64,000 bases of DNA from Litchfieldia alkalitelluris (GCF_002153425.1 NZ_KZ119600.1:2903920-2967919), one strand, 5' to 3'. Positions 19,177-28,907 are shown, numbered from the stretch's first letter. Notes: generated by a model from the letters alone, not told the origin. A program made the numbers and translations.

Positions 19177-19208
19177 AAAAAAATGGACAGGTTAGAACCT
19201 GTCCATTA
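19177..19208 (-). terminator. Intrinsic terminator after pbpB
   Basis: The minus strand has ATGGACAGGTT, a short loop, ACCTGTCCAT and seven Ts. It cleanly separates the vegetative division gene pbpB from the sporulation gene spoVD. Confidence 0.9.
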
Positions 19209-19222
19209 GATTTTATACATAG

Positions 19223-21418
19223 CTAGTCTATAAAAAAATCTTCATCGTCATTCAATTCACTTGATTCTGCGTCTTCAATGACCTCTTCTTCTAGAACCTC
19301 TCCTGGAGGCAGTAAAGTTACACGAACAACGTCTACTTTGGAGATATCAGTAGCTGGACTCGGCATTTGATCTCTACCAAATCCATTCCCATGAATGTCA
19401 ATATCCACACCTGTTAATTCTTGAAAACCATATATTTGTCTTAGTGACCAATCTGTAAAATCAGGCATGTACAATTCTTCCCCATCTGTCATCAATAGGA
19501 CTTTTTCCCCTGGATATACACCGATTCCACTTGATGGGTATTGATCTGTCACTTTTTTCCCGTTACCAAGAACAACTACTTCCAAGCCTTCTGATACAAG
19601 GTGTGACTGAACATCTGTCACCATTGCTTCAGAATAGTCTTCAATCTCAAAATCTCTCCGTTCTCTCTCTCCGTTTTCATCTGTAGGTGCAATATTCAAA
19701 TATTGTAGACTTTGCTTCATCACTGACTTAAATATCATTGAAACGGGAATTGACCCTGCCTCATCATCAGCTAGTTTAGGTCGATCAATTGCCACGTATA
19801 CAATTACTTCAGGATCCTCAGCAGGTGCCATCCCTATAAAAGAATAGATAAAATTTCCGTGTCCAGACATATATCTTCCATCAGGGCCAACTATTTCTGC
19901 CGTACCAGTTTTTCCAGCAACATCAAAGCCATCTATTGCGAAACCTCGTCCAGTACCAACCTCTGAGGAAACAACTGTCTCCATTAGATTTAGTACTTCT
20001 TTAGCAGTAGACTCTGAGATTGGCTCATTTACTACTTGTGGTTTGTTTTCTAGAACTATTTCATTTTCGTCATCATTAACAATTCGATCGATAATATATG
20101 GTTGCATCATTTTTCCACCATTAGCAATAGCGGTTGAAGCTTGCACCAATTGAATAGGTGTAACTGCGGTACCTTGTCCAAATGAAGTTGCAGCAATATC
20201 ACTACGGCTCCCCCTTGCGATCATACTGTTCACTTCATTTGGTAGATCTATCCCTGTTGGCTCATCGAATCCGAAAGATTGAATATAATCATAAAAAGTA
20301 TCGCCACCTAATCGCTCCAGTGCCAATATGGTAAATGCAACGTTAGATGAACGCTGAAAACCTTCATCAAACGTTATCTGTCCCCACCCAGCACGATTGT
20401 GGTCACGAATTGTATGGGGACCAACTTGAATTGACCCTGACTGAAAATATTCTTGGCCATTATAGACACCTTCTTCTATAGCGGCAGCTAAACTAAAAAT
20501 CTTCATCGTTGAACCTGGCTCAAATCTAGATTGAACATTAAAATTCGAATAATTCTCTATCGATTCATATTGATTAGGGTTGAAAGTTGGACGATTCGCC
20601 ATTCCAAGAATTTCACCAGTCTTGGCATTAGCAACTATGGCCATCATCCGTTCTGGATCATATTCTTCTTCCACCTGATTCATTGTTTGCTCAATTGTCA
20701 TTTGTATCCTTGTATCTAATGTTAAAAATACACTATCTCCATTCTTAGGTGGTTCAATTACTTCGTTTGCATTCGTCAACCGACGATTCCGTCCATCCTT
20801 TTGATAGGAGATTCTACCATTCTCTTCTTGAAGATATTCATTTAAACTACTTTCTAGACCCATTCTAGCAGTAGACATGTCACGTTCTGTATAACCAATA
20901 ATGTGAGAGGCAAAAGTTTGTTTTGGATAAAAACGCCTCGGGTCCTCTCTCATTTGTATTCCAGGTAATTCTAGCGCCATAACTTCTTCTTTTTTTTCAA
21001 AACTAAGAAATTTCGCCCTTGGTCCCATTTCCACTTGAACTCTTCCAGCTTCAATCCCATTCACTAAAAAACCTTCGATTGTAGCTACATCTATATCTAA
21101 TACAGCACTCAATTCTTTCGCAGTGTTAATAGGGTCCTCCACATAGTCACTAAACCGATCATCCAAAATTGCAACTAATGTATAGGATGGAATTTCTTCT
21201 GCAAGTGCGTCACCATTTCTATCAAAGATGGTCCCCCTTTTACCTTCAAGTGTGTATGACTGGGACCATCTTCGCTCCAGTAGATTCTGAAGATCATGAC
21301 CTTGTACCTCTTTTGCTGCTTGTATGTAAACAAATCGCGAAAATGCAATTGTCATTCCAAGGAGGAAGACTACTAAGATAAACATTGCTCTTGTTGTGAC
21401 TTTACTTTTCTTCCCCAT
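19223..21418 (-). CDS. pbpB: Penicillin-binding protein 2B (septal transpeptidase)
   Basis: Class B penicillin-binding protein that crosslinks septal peptidoglycan with FtsW. The protein is 731 aa (B. subtilis 716). It has one N-terminal membrane helix (about 11-33), a dimerisation domain containing LEGKRGTIFDRNGD, a transpeptidase domain with STMK (Ser at about residue 303), SSN and KTGTAE, and two C-terminal PASTA-like repeats (the second includes MPDFTDWSLRQIY). The tail is very acidic. GGGGGAT precedes the ATG. It lies 23 bases after ftsL. Confidence 0.96.
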   Translation of the reverse strand: MGKKSKVTTRAMFILVVFLLGMTIAFSRFVYIQAAKEVQGHDLQNLLERRWSQSYTLEGKRGTIFDRNGDALAEEIPSYTLVAILDDRFSDYVEDPINTAKELSAVLDIDVATIEGFLVNGIEAGRVQVEMGPRAKFLSFEKKEEVMALELPGIQMREDPRRFYPKQTFASHIIGYTERDMSTARMGLESSLNEYLQEENGRISYQKDGRNRRLTNANEVIEPPKNGDSVFLTLDTRIQMTIEQTMNQVEEEYDPERMMAIVANAKTGEILGMANRPTFNPNQYESIENYSNFNVQSRFEPGSTMKIFSLAAAIEEGVYNGQEYFQSGSIQVGPHTIRDHNRAGWGQITFDEGFQRSSNVAFTILALERLGGDTFYDYIQSFGFDEPTGIDLPNEVNSMIARGSRSDIAATSFGQGTAVTPIQLVQASTAIANGGKMMQPYIIDRIVNDDENEIVLENKPQVVNEPISESTAKEVLNLMETVVSSEVGTGRGFAIDGFDVAGKTGTAEIVGPDGRYMSGHGNFIYSFIGMAPAEDPEVIVYVAIDRPKLADDEAGSIPVSMIFKSVMKQSLQYLNIAPTDENGERERRDFEIEDYSEAMVTDVQSHLVSEGLEVVVLGNGKKVTDQYPSSGIGVYPGEKVLLMTDGEELYMPDFTDWSLRQIYGFQELTGVDIDIHGNGFGRDQMPSPATDISKVDVVRVTLLPPGEVLEEEVIEDAESSELNDDEDFFID

Positions 21419-21441
21419 CTAAAATATCCCCCTTAGGCAAA

Positions 21442-21810
21442 TCAATCATTAGAATGAGTATATCTCACATTTTCCTCTCTCAAAACCATTCCCATATCCT
21501 TCGCCTTGTCTAAAATACGTTCAGGGTCTGATAACTCCATTACCTGTAAACCTAGACCTTCATTAACACTTTGCTGTTCTTGAATTTGTAATTCAGCCTG
21601 TTGTATTTGATGGTTAGCCATATAAATAGACGCGTAATTTGACAATACTAGGTAAAAGACAAATACAATACCAATGAGAGCAGTTAAATAGAAAAGCTTC
21701 TCCCCTTTAGTGATACGTGATTTATAGACACTTTGCTTGACTACCCTTTTTTCCTTATGGTTTTGTTGGTGATTCGGTTGAAGAATCTGTTTTTCTACTA
21801 ATGGACTCAT
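21442..21810 (-). CDS. ftsL: Cell division protein FtsL
   Basis: Short bitopic protein of 122 aa that joins DivIC and DivIB to activate septal synthesis. A basic cytoplasmic N-terminus (SRITKGEKL) precedes one membrane helix (about residues 39-59), then a leucine-zipper-like coiled coil (IQQAELQIQEQQSVNEGLGL) and the conserved DPERILDKAKDMGM. GGAGGA precedes the ATG, 15 bases after rsmH. Confidence 0.93.
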   Translation of the reverse strand: MSPLVEKQILQPNHQQNHKEKRVVKQSVYKSRITKGEKLFYLTALIGIVFVFYLVLSNYASIYMANHQIQQAELQIQEQQSVNEGLGLQVMELSDPERILDKAKDMGMVLREENVRYTHSND

Positions 21811-21825
21811 TGTGTATTCCTCCTT

Positions 21826-22767
21826 TTATTTTTTCTCAGCGATACGGAGTTTTGCCGATTGCGCTCTTGAATTACTCTCTAATTCTTCCTCGCTAGCAAG
21901 GATTGGTTTACGATTTACTAGTGAAAGTTCCCCTTCGAATCCTTCTGGAATAATAGGCAAACCCTTGGGTAACTCTTGTGGTGTACTACGACGCTTAAAA
22001 ACTTGTTTACAAATACGGTCCTCTAGGGAATGAAATGTAATGACAGCAATTCTTCCTGTAGATGCCGTCATATCAATTGCATCATTAAGTGCCTCCTCAA
22101 AAACTTGTAGCTCGTTATTCACAGCAATCCTAAAAGCTTGGAAGGTCCTTTTTGCTGGGTGACCACCTTTTCTCCTTGCTGGAGCAGGAATAGCGTCCTT
22201 TATAATTTCTACAAGCTCAAAGGTTGTTTCTACTGGTTTTTTTTCCCTAGCTTTCTCAATTTTTCTAGCAATTTGTTTTGCAAAACGTTCCTCACCATAT
22301 CTGGCAATTATTTTAACTATTTCTTCAAATTGCCAATGATTAATCACCTCAAAAGCAGTTAACGACTGGCTTCGGTCCATCCTCATGTCCAATGGTGCAT
22401 CAAAACGGTAACTGAATCCCCGTTCCGGCTCATCAAACTGTGGCGATGAAACACCTAAGTCAAACACGAACCCATTTACTTCACTAATACCAATATTTCG
22501 GAGTTCCTGTTTTAAATGCTGAAAATTGCTGTGTACAAATGTTACTTTTCCTGAAAAACCTTTTAGGCGGTTCTTCGCATGCTCTAATGCTATTTCATCC
22601 TGATCAAAAGCAATTAATCTTCCCTTTTCGCTTAATTGTCGGAGAATTTGTTCACTGTGACCTCCACCACCAAGAGTACAGTCTACATATATACCGTCCT
22701 CTTTAATGTTTAGGCCATTTACTGTTTCGTTTTTTAATACCGTTTCATGTTCAAACTGCTTTTCCAA
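21826..22767 (-). CDS. rsmH: 16S rRNA (cytosine(1402)-N(4))-methyltransferase
   Basis: S-adenosylmethionine-dependent enzyme that methylates N4 of C1402 in 16S rRNA (formerly MraW). The protein is 313 aa. Motif I is [16 protein letters not shown], followed by [11 protein letters not shown], the family motif [16 protein letters not shown] and [12 protein letters not shown] near the C-terminus. The start is TTG with GAGGAGG nine bases upstream. It is second in the dcw operon, after mraZ. Confidence 0.97.
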   Translation of the reverse strand: MEKQFEHETVLKNETVNGLNIKEDGIYVDCTLGGGGHSEQILRQLSEKGRLIAFDQDEIALEHAKNRLKGFSGKVTFVHSNFQHLKQELRNIGISEVNGFVFDLGVSSPQFDEPERGFSYRFDAPLDMRMDRSQSLTAFEVINHWQFEEIVKIIARYGEERFAKQIARKIEKAREKKPVETTFELVEIIKDAIPAPARRKGGHPAKRTFQAFRIAVNNELQVFEEALNDAIDMTASTGRIAVITFHSLEDRICKQVFKRRSTPQELPKGLPIIPEGFEGELSLVNRKPILASEEELESNSRAQSAKLRIAEKK

Positions 22768-22799
22768 AGAATGAGACCTCCTCTACGCTGCTCATGTGC

Positions 22800-23231
22800 T
22801 TATAGTTCAAAGTCTACGATACCCTCCGCAATTTCAGCAAAAGACTCTTCAGACTCTGCAAAATATTCCTCCCAAATACTTTTACTCCAAATTTCAACCC
22901 GGTTAGAAACACCGATTACAACGCACTCCTTCTCAAGGATGGCATAGGATCGTAGCGTCTGGGCTATATTAACCCTTCCTTGTTTATCTAGTTCACACTC
23001 TGTAGCACCTGAGAAGAAAAACCGAGTAAACGCACGGGCATCTTTTTTTGTAAATGGAAGTGTTTTAAGCTTTTGTTCTAATTGTCTCCATTCTTCTTCA
23101 GGATAAACAAATAAACATTTGTCCATCCCTCTAGTGACGACGAAGTTTGGGCCTAATTCTTCACGGAATTTAGCTGGGATGATCATCCTGCCTTTTTCAT
23201 CAATTGTATGATGATATTCTCCCATGAACAT
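22800..23231 (-). CDS. mraZ: Transcriptional regulator MraZ
   Basis: AbrB-fold DNA-binding protein that heads the dcw operon and controls it. The protein is 143 aa with two MraZ repeats: [20 protein letters not shown] at the N-terminus and [15 protein letters not shown] in the second half, each with the conserved D-x-x-G/Q-R signature. The frame is open to 23252, but family members start at [11 protein letters not shown], so 23231 is used with a GGTGGAG site just upstream. Confidence 0.95.
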   Translation of the reverse strand: MFMGEYHHTIDEKGRMIIPAKFREELGPNFVVTRGMDKCLFVYPEEEWRQLEQKLKTLPFTKKDARAFTRFFFSGATECELDKQGRVNIAQTLRSYAILEKECVVIGVSNRVEIWSKSIWEEYFAESEESFAEIAEGIVDFEL

Positions 23232-23267
23232 AGACTCCACCCTCTCCTCCACTTTATAACACTAATT

Positions 23268-23297
23268 TACCACATCCCCCCACTTTTCACCACTTTT
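23268..23297 (-). promoter_or_regulatory. Candidate MraZ operator, three 10-base direct repeats
   Basis: On the minus strand, upstream of mraZ, AAAAGTGGTG, AAAAGTGGGG and GGATGTGGTA lie head to tail, so GTGG recurs every 10 bases on one face of the helix. MraZ proteins studied elsewhere bind direct repeats with this spacing upstream of their own gene. The site is 37 bases before the mraZ start. Confidence 0.65.
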
Positions 23298-23444
23298 GTT
23301 TTAATTTTTTTTAATATTCTTTCGTACTATTTTTCTCATGTAACCAAGTAACTCGTAACAATCCTTTATATATCAGCGTTTTCCAATCTTTTTTAAGATA
23401 AATCCCTAAGTGGAGTAAGTGGGGGAAGGGTGGGGGGAAGGCAT

Positions 23445-23478
23445 AAAAAATGAGACTGCCCATTTGGGACAGCCTCTT
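23445..23478 (-). terminator. Intrinsic terminator after bshC
   Basis: The minus strand has AGGCTGTCCC, AAAT, GGGCAGTCT and then six Ts. The stem uses the same GAGGCTGTCCC words found at the ends of the insertion remnant at 31 kb. Confidence 0.8.
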
Positions 23479-23502
23479 ATACTAAAAAAATTTTTACCTA
23501 TT

Positions 23503-25140
23503 TTAAAGATAAACATACAAATGCTTTCCAATTAAATCTTTACTATTATCACCACTGCTCAACTCTCGCAAAACTCTTATATAGAGATCTGACCCATATG
23601 CATTCAAGAAAGGGAATACATTTAAGACACGCTCCTGCCAATTCCCATTCGGCAGCAGTTCTGCCTCAATTTCTTCAAATCTACGGATACCATCAGAAAG
23701 TTTTGCCAGTGATAATTTCTCCACTTTCTTTTCATATTGTAAAAACTGATTTCTAATCAAATCACCTTGTCGTTGATGTACTTTTTGCGCATCTTGTCCA
23801 AGGTTCTGCATAGATTCTGAAAGTTGAGAAATAACTTCTTCCATTTCCTTATAAGCTTTTTTAAAGCTCTTTTGTACAGACAAGTCTTTATTATCTTTTA
23901 CCCACTGACGTTTTAACGATACCAATTCACCTAACATCGCTTCATCTGGGGGTAAATTTACCCACTTAAGATTCTTTTCTACCTTTCTTGAGATAAAAGA
24001 CAAATGAAGTCTTGGTAGAACAGGTGGCATGTTCATATTAAAAATATGGAACGAATTTTTGAGTGTCCCCCAATACTTCAGTTCACCTGGTCCTGCTACA
24101 AAACCAATAACAGGTAGTAACATATCTTGCATGATTGGACGAGTCACTACATTATTACTTAATAGTAGCGGGTTATCACTAAGAGAATCAAGAATTTCTT
24201 CCTTTGACCACTCTCTACCACTGTTTTTATCTTGGAATAATTGTCCACTCTTTTCTAAAAGGAATCTTTGCCCATTATCGTGTATAAACAAATGTGCATT
24301 CTCTTTTCTTATATCTATCGGTTCACCAAAACCTGCTTTTTTAAATTGATTGGCTCCATCATAAAAAGCAGTACGGAGATTATCATTTCCCTTAACAAGT
24401 TGAGTGAAATACGGCTTTTCTATCTGGCGTATCGCTGGATCTGCAGCGTCCATAAGAACGATACCAGAATCTTTAAATAAGCGATGTATAATTAATGCAC
24501 ACCATTCCACATATGTTAACTCTCTGTCTAAATCATTTATTAAAGATTCATATAGGCTTTGAGTATGCACCGTTTCCTGAAGATCCAGAAACGCCTCCTT
24601 AATTAAACCTTTTGCTTCTTCTCTTGGAATCTTTCTTTCTGAAGCTGGTTGCTTGAACTCATTTCTTTCACTAATTCGAATTCTTTTAATACCATCCCCA
24701 TCATGAAAATATGTATGATTCACTTCATCAATATCATGATCTTCTCCAGCTAACCAAAAAATTGGGACAACTGGGGATTTAAGCTCATTTTCAAAATCCT
24801 TCGCGTAACTTAATATAGATAGGATTTTAGTCGGTGTATAAATAGGGCCAGTTAATATCCCTGCCTGTTGCCCTCCAACCATCACCGTCGATCGATCATT
24901 TAACAACCGATTTATTTGTGAAAATGTAGCATCAGAATTAGTGAATTTTTTGTTGTAGGCCGTTAAAGCTTCAACTAATTTAGTACGTTGAAATTCTCTA
25001 CTAGCAAGCTCATTAGCTCGTCTTATATACTCATCTTTATGTATAGAATAATCATAAAACTCCATTACCGTACTATCATTCATTACGTATTTATTAAAAA
25101 AGGATTGTGGATCCTTTAAATCCTTTGCAGATAATTTCAT
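23503..25140 (-). CDS. bshC: Bacillithiol biosynthesis cysteine-adding enzyme
   Basis: Enzyme credited with adding cysteine to GlcN-malate in the last step of bacillithiol synthesis. The protein is 545 aa (family about 540). Family motifs are VMVGGQQAGILTGPIYT and FWLAGEDHDIDEVNH in a Rossmann-like core, with a C-terminal coiled-coil stretch (about residues 420-490). It lies upstream of mraZ, in the same place as B. subtilis yllA. Bacillithiol is the major low-molecular-weight thiol of this group of bacteria. Confidence 0.95.
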   Translation of the reverse strand: MKLSAKDLKDPQSFFNKYVMNDSTVMEFYDYSIHKDEYIRRANELASREFQRTKLVEALTAYNKKFTNSDATFSQINRLLNDRSTVMVGGQQAGILTGPIYTPTKILSILSYAKDFENELKSPVVPIFWLAGEDHDIDEVNHTYFHDGDGIKRIRISERNEFKQPASERKIPREEAKGLIKEAFLDLQETVHTQSLYESLINDLDRELTYVEWCALIIHRLFKDSGIVLMDAADPAIRQIEKPYFTQLVKGNDNLRTAFYDGANQFKKAGFGEPIDIRKENAHLFIHDNGQRFLLEKSGQLFQDKNSGREWSKEEILDSLSDNPLLLSNNVVTRPIMQDMLLPVIGFVAGPGELKYWGTLKNSFHIFNMNMPPVLPRLHLSFISRKVEKNLKWVNLPPDEAMLGELVSLKRQWVKDNKDLSVQKSFKKAYKEMEEVISQLSESMQNLGQDAQKVHQRQGDLIRNQFLQYEKKVEKLSLAKLSDGIRRFEEIEAELLPNGNWQERVLNVFPFLNAYGSDLYIRVLRELSSGDNSKDLIGKHLYVYL

Positions 25141-25223
25141 AGGACCAACCTTTCACACCAGCTATAGATATTAAATACTCGTATTATTATAGCAAAGTTT
25201 CAAAGGCCTCACCAAAAAAATGC

Positions 25224-25619
25224 CTATCTTCCTCCTGCTGCTGATGCGTAAGTTACAATTACACCTAGGAAGATTAGAACGAAATACAAAAAAAAGAAAA
25301 CAAAAAATTGAAAACGCCATACACCTTTCATAACCTTTTGAATATTAATATCTTCATACAACTTCCAGTGAACAAATGTAAAAATAATGCCGGATAAAAG
25401 GAAAAACAAAATAAATAACCATGTAAGACTTAAGTTCCATATTTGTAAGATGATAAAATATACCGCTATCATAAAAAGTAGTGTTGTACAATCAACTGCA
25501 AGTTTGATAGAAAATAGCTTGTTACGCGTTGATTTAACAGCAACCAAGTATACAAGATACAATCCTAGGAGAGGTACTGTGACTAACGTTGCTGCAATAA
25601 ATACAAATACTTCACTCAT
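25224..25619 (-). CDS. DUF3397 family membrane protein
   Basis: The protein is 131 aa with four predicted membrane helices (about residues 3-27, 40-60, 66-86 and 103-125). It resembles the DUF3397 family often found between panE and bshC in Bacillaceae. Function is unknown. GGGGG lies seven bases upstream of the ATG. The start overlaps the panE stop by eight bases, so the two are probably co-translated. Confidence 0.75.
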   Translation of the reverse strand: MSEVFVFIAATLVTVPLLGLYLVYLVAVKSTRNKLFSIKLAVDCTTLLFMIAVYFIILQIWNLSLTWLFILFFLLSGIIFTFVHWKLYEDINIQKVMKGVWRFQFFVFFFLYFVLIFLGVIVTYASAAGGR

Positions 25620-26505
25620 GACATTTCCCCCTTTCTAATCCTAATATAGACTTATGGACGAAGCTTGTAAGGGGTAAACTGATCCCCTTATGCTCAGCAA
25701 CCTTCAACACATAACCAGTAATTGCTTCCACTTCGGTCGGCAATCCCTTTTCCATATCCCTAAACATGGAAGATTTATTTTCACTCGTTTGCGATATAAC
25801 CTTTTTTACAACTTCCCATTCCAAATCATCAAGCCCTAATACTTGAATACCTTCTTCAAACAAGCCTCTCACATTTTTATAAAAGTATGGATTATTCAAC
25901 AATTCCCCGTTTTTAACTTGATAGATACAAGTTAATGGATTTACCACCAAATTGATCAAGAGCTTTCGTTTCAATATGTATTGAATATCATTCGTATAAT
26001 GGATAGGAAAATGAGTGTGTACTTCGTCGATTAAATCAACAAGAGGAGGACAGTTATTTAACCATGGACCAATTACAATATCCCCGATACCTGTATGTTC
26101 AACCGTAACCTCATCTATTTTCAACGCTCCATGAGTGACGCTACCAGCATACAAAGAACTTTCAGTTAGATATTCCATTGCAGTTTCCATATGACCCATT
26201 CCATTTTGTAGCATGAGTATTGGTTGTTTCGTGCCATTCCATTGGAGAAAAAAGTCATGTAGATGCCATTGTTTTAAGGTAATGATGTACAAATCTGCAT
26301 TTGGAGAAAGATTATTCTGAAAACTCGTTACTCTTACCTTATAGCTGCGTTCTATACCTTTTCTCTTAATAGTTACACCATGTTTATGAATAAGTGATGC
26401 CTGTTCCTCGGTCTTAGTAATAAGGTCCACTTCATGACCTAGCTCCGTTAAATAGCCAGAAGTAAGTAACCCTACTGCACCACCGCCAATAATCGTTATT
26501 TTCAC
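25612..26505 (-). CDS. panE: 2-dehydropantoate 2-reductase
   Basis: NADPH-dependent reductase that makes pantoate for coenzyme A. The protein is 297 aa. The N-terminal Rossmann motif is ITIIGGGAVGLLTSGYL, ITLKQWHL contains the conserved Lys, and LVVNPLTCIYQVKNGEL with the following helical domain forms the substrate side. The start is GTG after GAGGTG. Gene order (ylbP, panE, then bshC-mraZ) matches ylbQ in B. subtilis. Confidence 0.93.
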   Translation of the reverse strand: MKITIIGGGAVGLLTSGYLTELGHEVDLITKTEEQASLIHKHGVTIKRKGIERSYKVRVTSFQNNLSPNADLYIITLKQWHLHDFFLQWNGTKQPILMLQNGMGHMETAMEYLTESSLYAGSVTHGALKIDEVTVEHTGIGDIVIGPWLNNCPPLVDLIDEVHTHFPIHYTNDIQYILKRKLLINLVVNPLTCIYQVKNGELLNNPYFYKNVRGLFEEGIQVLGLDDLEWEVVKKVISQTSENKSSMFRDMEKGLPTEVEAITGYVLKVAEHKGISLPLTSFVHKSILGLERGKCHE

Positions 26506-26671
26506 AAGATCACCTCAAGACATTTCCTGTCATTACCTTATTTTAGCATAAAAAATGTCGAATAAAGTATTAATTGATGAAGAATTAATCGTTTTCTTTT
26601 TATTCTTTTTTAAATTATAATAATATATAGATAATTCAAGAATATCATTGATGTTACTGGGGGGAGAGGAA

Positions 26672-27151
26672 ATGGAAATGCATGATGTGGTACGTTTACA
26701 TGTGAATTTTAAAACGTTAGAGGAATTTGAAAATTTCCGAGAGTATGGACAACAGGAATTATCAATGAAAGAGGATTTAGAAGCCAATATTATAGAAAAC
26801 GATAGTGAGTCACCTTTTTACGGAGTTTATTTTGGTAATAAATTAGTGGGACGAATGAGTTTATATAAAATCGATAAGAAATTCGATCGTTACTTCGATC
26901 CACCTCAAGACTATTATGAACTTTGGAAATTAGAAGTATTACCAGGATACCAAGGAAAAGGTATTGGAAACAGTTTAGTAAATTTTGCAAAGAGCCTTGG
27001 CCTTCCTGTAAAAACAAATGCTCGCCAACGTTCAGATAGCTTCTGGGAAAAAATGGGCTTCGAACCCCTCACTTATCAAACAGAGAGGGACCGTGGGGAA
27101 AATCCTTATGTCTGGTTTCCAGAGGGTGTATCCGAGCAGGAAAATAATTAA
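26672..27151 (+). CDS. ylbP: GNAT-family N-acetyltransferase YlbP
   Basis: The protein is 159 aa. It is a GNAT fold protein with LWKLEVLPGYQGKGIGNSLV as the acetyl-CoA-binding motif A. It is closely similar to B. subtilis YlbP (QELSMKEDLEANIIENDSES, FYGVYFGNKLVGRMSLY). The substrate is unknown. The start is taken at 26672, preceded by GGGGAGAGGA; the ATG two codons later is also possible. It is the only plus-strand gene between mraZ and tmcAL. Confidence 0.9.
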   Translation: MEMHDVVRLHVNFKTLEEFENFREYGQQELSMKEDLEANIIENDSESPFYGVYFGNKLVGRMSLYKIDKKFDRYFDPPQDYYELWKLEVLPGYQGKGIGNSLVNFAKSLGLPVKTNARQRSDSFWEKMGFEPLTYQTERDRGENPYVWFPEGVSEQENN

Positions 27152-27189
27152 TTTATAAAAATTTAAGCTTTTAAAACGACTATACAAAA

Positions 27190-27222
27190 ATCGAGGCTGG
27201 GACATAATCCCAGCCTTGTTTA
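27190..27222. terminator. Bidirectional terminator between ylbP and gerR
   Basis: AGGCTGGGA, CATAA and TCCCAGCCT form a nine-pair stem with T-rich sequence on both sides. It serves ylbP on the plus strand and gerR on the minus strand. The word GAGGCTGGGACAT recurs in the terminator at 40.36 kb. Confidence 0.85.
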
Positions 27223-27768
27223 TTTTGAAGAGAGCGTATTTTCGTTACGCTTCGTAGCCCTTTCCATTACGTTAATCATTAGCTGATAATCATTTTTCAC
27301 AATCTCGTACTCATGCCTTAGACGTGATAACTCATTTTCTAATTGAGCATTCTTTTCCACTAGAACTTTAAACTCTTCTGAAGCATGCCCATTATTATGA
27401 CCGTTTTCATTAATTTCTCTTTTCTTTTCTAAAAGCCACTCCACCATCTCATCTATTGTTTCTACTAGTGGATTGTCTGTGTCAACCTGCAAGTCTGAGT
27501 CTAGAGTAATCTGAGTAGGACCACCATCAGACTCAATATCTTTCAGTTTCAGTTGCTTACGTTGCTTCTTAGCTAATTGGATTGCTGACTCATACTTCTT
27601 ACGTATTGAGGAGTTCCATCTGAAGCCACAGGCAGCAGGTGTACGGGATAATTTTTCACCTACTTCCTCAAATGCAGATAATTGTGTACTACCTTCCCGT
27701 ATATGTCTTAAAACAACTTCAGCTAATAGTAAATCTTCATCTTGATTCCAAGCATCTTGTCTTACCAA
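27220..27768 (-). CDS. gerR: RsfA/GerR-type sporulation transcription factor
   Basis: The protein is 182 aa with an N-terminal Myb/SANT-like DNA-binding domain ([19 protein letters not shown] through [17 protein letters not shown]) and a C-terminal coiled coil. RsfA acts in the forespore and GerR (YlbO) in the mother cell; the place next to ylbP and near rpmF identifies this one as the GerR orthologue. The frame is open to 27813, but the TTG at 27768 lies nine bases after AGGAGGG and matches where homologues begin. Confidence 0.88.
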   Translation of the reverse strand: MVRQDAWNQDEDLLLAEVVLRHIREGSTQLSAFEEVGEKLSRTPAACGFRWNSSIRKKYESAIQLAKKQRKQLKLKDIESDGGPTQITLDSDLQVDTDNPLVETIDEMVEWLLEKKREINENGHNNGHASEEFKVLVEKNAQLENELSRLRHEYEIVKNDYQLMINVMERATKRNENTLSSK

Positions 27769-27927
27769 CGAATCGATCCCTCCTTCTTCTTTTTTCACCT
27801 TATATGTATGCAATTAGTAGATAAGATAGACTTATTTTGTCTAGAATTAGTATGAAGCTATCTCATAACTAATATAATTTTCCACTAATCAACTTCCATC
27901 TAGAGTTTAAGAATAGGAGGGATTATC

Positions 27928-28677
27928 CTATTTCCGCTGGAGAAATTGTTGCACTGCTAGATGGTGCTCCTCCTTCTCCCAGAGACTAGCACAAGCCTCT
28001 ACTTCTTGATCCATTGATAGAAACAGTTTCTCTAAGTCTTCTTTTAAATATAAATTTTTCTTGTACATTCTCACAACATCTGGACTCAACCAATCTTCAT
28101 TCCATTTGTCCACCTCAGTTAACTTAGGGACAATGTCATGAACAAAGTCTAGTTTGAAAGCTTCCTGTGCTCCATAAACTTTTCCAGTTGCTAACATTTT
28201 CATGGCCTTTTGTGCACCTACCCGCCTACATAATAAGTTAGTTCCACCCCACCCGGTTGTAATTTGTAGCTTACCTTGTATAAAACCAACTTTACTTGTT
28301 TCCTTTGATAGGCAAAAATCAGTAGATGCTGCCAATTCAGCCCCACCACCAACTGCTGTACCATTTAAATAAGCTACTGTTATAGCTGGAAACGCAACAA
28401 TTTTCTTTAAAACTTTGCACATAGGTTCCAACATGGTCATTGCCTCTTTTGCAGTCTTCAATTGGTGGAAAGCTTGCAAATCTCCACCTGAACAAAATCC
28501 TTCCCCTTCTCCCCGGATAAGGAGTACTGTTATATTTTTGTCTTTACTAAATTCATCTAAATAATTACTCATTAATTGGATCACATCATAATCAACGGCA
28601 TTTCGTTTTTGAGGACGATTAAGAATAATTTCTGCCACGTTCGAAGATCGATATCTACCAATAACTTTCTGTTCCAT
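27928..28677 (-). CDS. Enoyl-CoA hydratase/isomerase family protein
   Basis: The protein is 249 aa with the crotonase fold. The two oxyanion-hole segments are GEGEGFCSGGDLQAF and YLNGTAVGGGAELAAS. A further segment reads KLQITTGWGGTNLL, where classical hydratases have a Pro-rich LGxxPGxGGT; this resembles the ethylmalonyl-CoA decarboxylase-like branch as much as beta-oxidation hydratases, so the reaction is left open. B. subtilis has no gene here between rpmF and gerR, although some other Bacillus species do. It probably has its own transcript. Confidence 0.85.
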   Translation of the reverse strand: MEQKVIGRYRSSNVAEIILNRPQKRNAVDYDVIQLMSNYLDEFSKDKNITVLLIRGEGEGFCSGGDLQAFHQLKTAKEAMTMLEPMCKVLKKIVAFPAITVAYLNGTAVGGGAELAASTDFCLSKETSKVGFIQGKLQITTGWGGTNLLCRRVGAQKAMKMLATGKVYGAQEAFKLDFVHDIVPKLTEVDKWNEDWLSPDVVRMYKKNLYLKEDLEKLFLSMDQEVEACASLWEKEEHHLAVQQFLQRK

Positions 28678-28696
28678 AAGACTCCTCCTTAACCAT

Positions 28697-28727
28697 AAAA
28701 AAACAGAGAGGGTATCCTCTCTGTTTT
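28697..28727 (-). terminator. Intrinsic terminator after rpmF
   Basis: The minus strand has AAAACAGAGAGGATACCCTC, continuing into TCTGTTTTTTT: a nine-pair stem with a two-base loop and a T-run. It ends the ylbN-rpmF unit. Confidence 0.9.
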
Positions 28728-28733
28728 AATACC

Positions 28734-28907
28734 TTATTTGTTTACAACGTCCTCGCCTTTGTAAGAGCCACACTCTTTACAAACACGGTGTGAAAGTTTC
28801 ATTTCACCACAGTTAGGACATTTTACCATACCAGGTACACGAAGTTTAATGTGTGTACGGCGCATTCTTTTCTTCGTCTTACTAGTTCTTCTAAAAGGTA
28901 CTGCCAT
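28734..28907 (-). CDS. rpmF: Large ribosomal subunit protein bL32
   Basis: The protein is 57 aa. It starts [18 protein letters not shown], the basic rRNA-binding tail, and ends with a zinc ribbon CPNCGE...CKECG, so this is the zinc-binding (C+) form. AGGAGGTGG precedes the ATG; the longer frame to 28931 is not needed. It lies 56 bases after ylbN, a pairing conserved across bacteria. Confidence 0.97.
   Translation of the reverse strand: MAVPFRRTSKTKKRMRRTHIKLRVPGMVKCPNCGEMKLSHRVCKECGSYKGEDVVNK

Noticed and set aside
26533-26787. 84-aa minus-strand frame opposite the start of ylbP
   Set aside because: It is antisense to a clearly conserved gene and has low-complexity content only.
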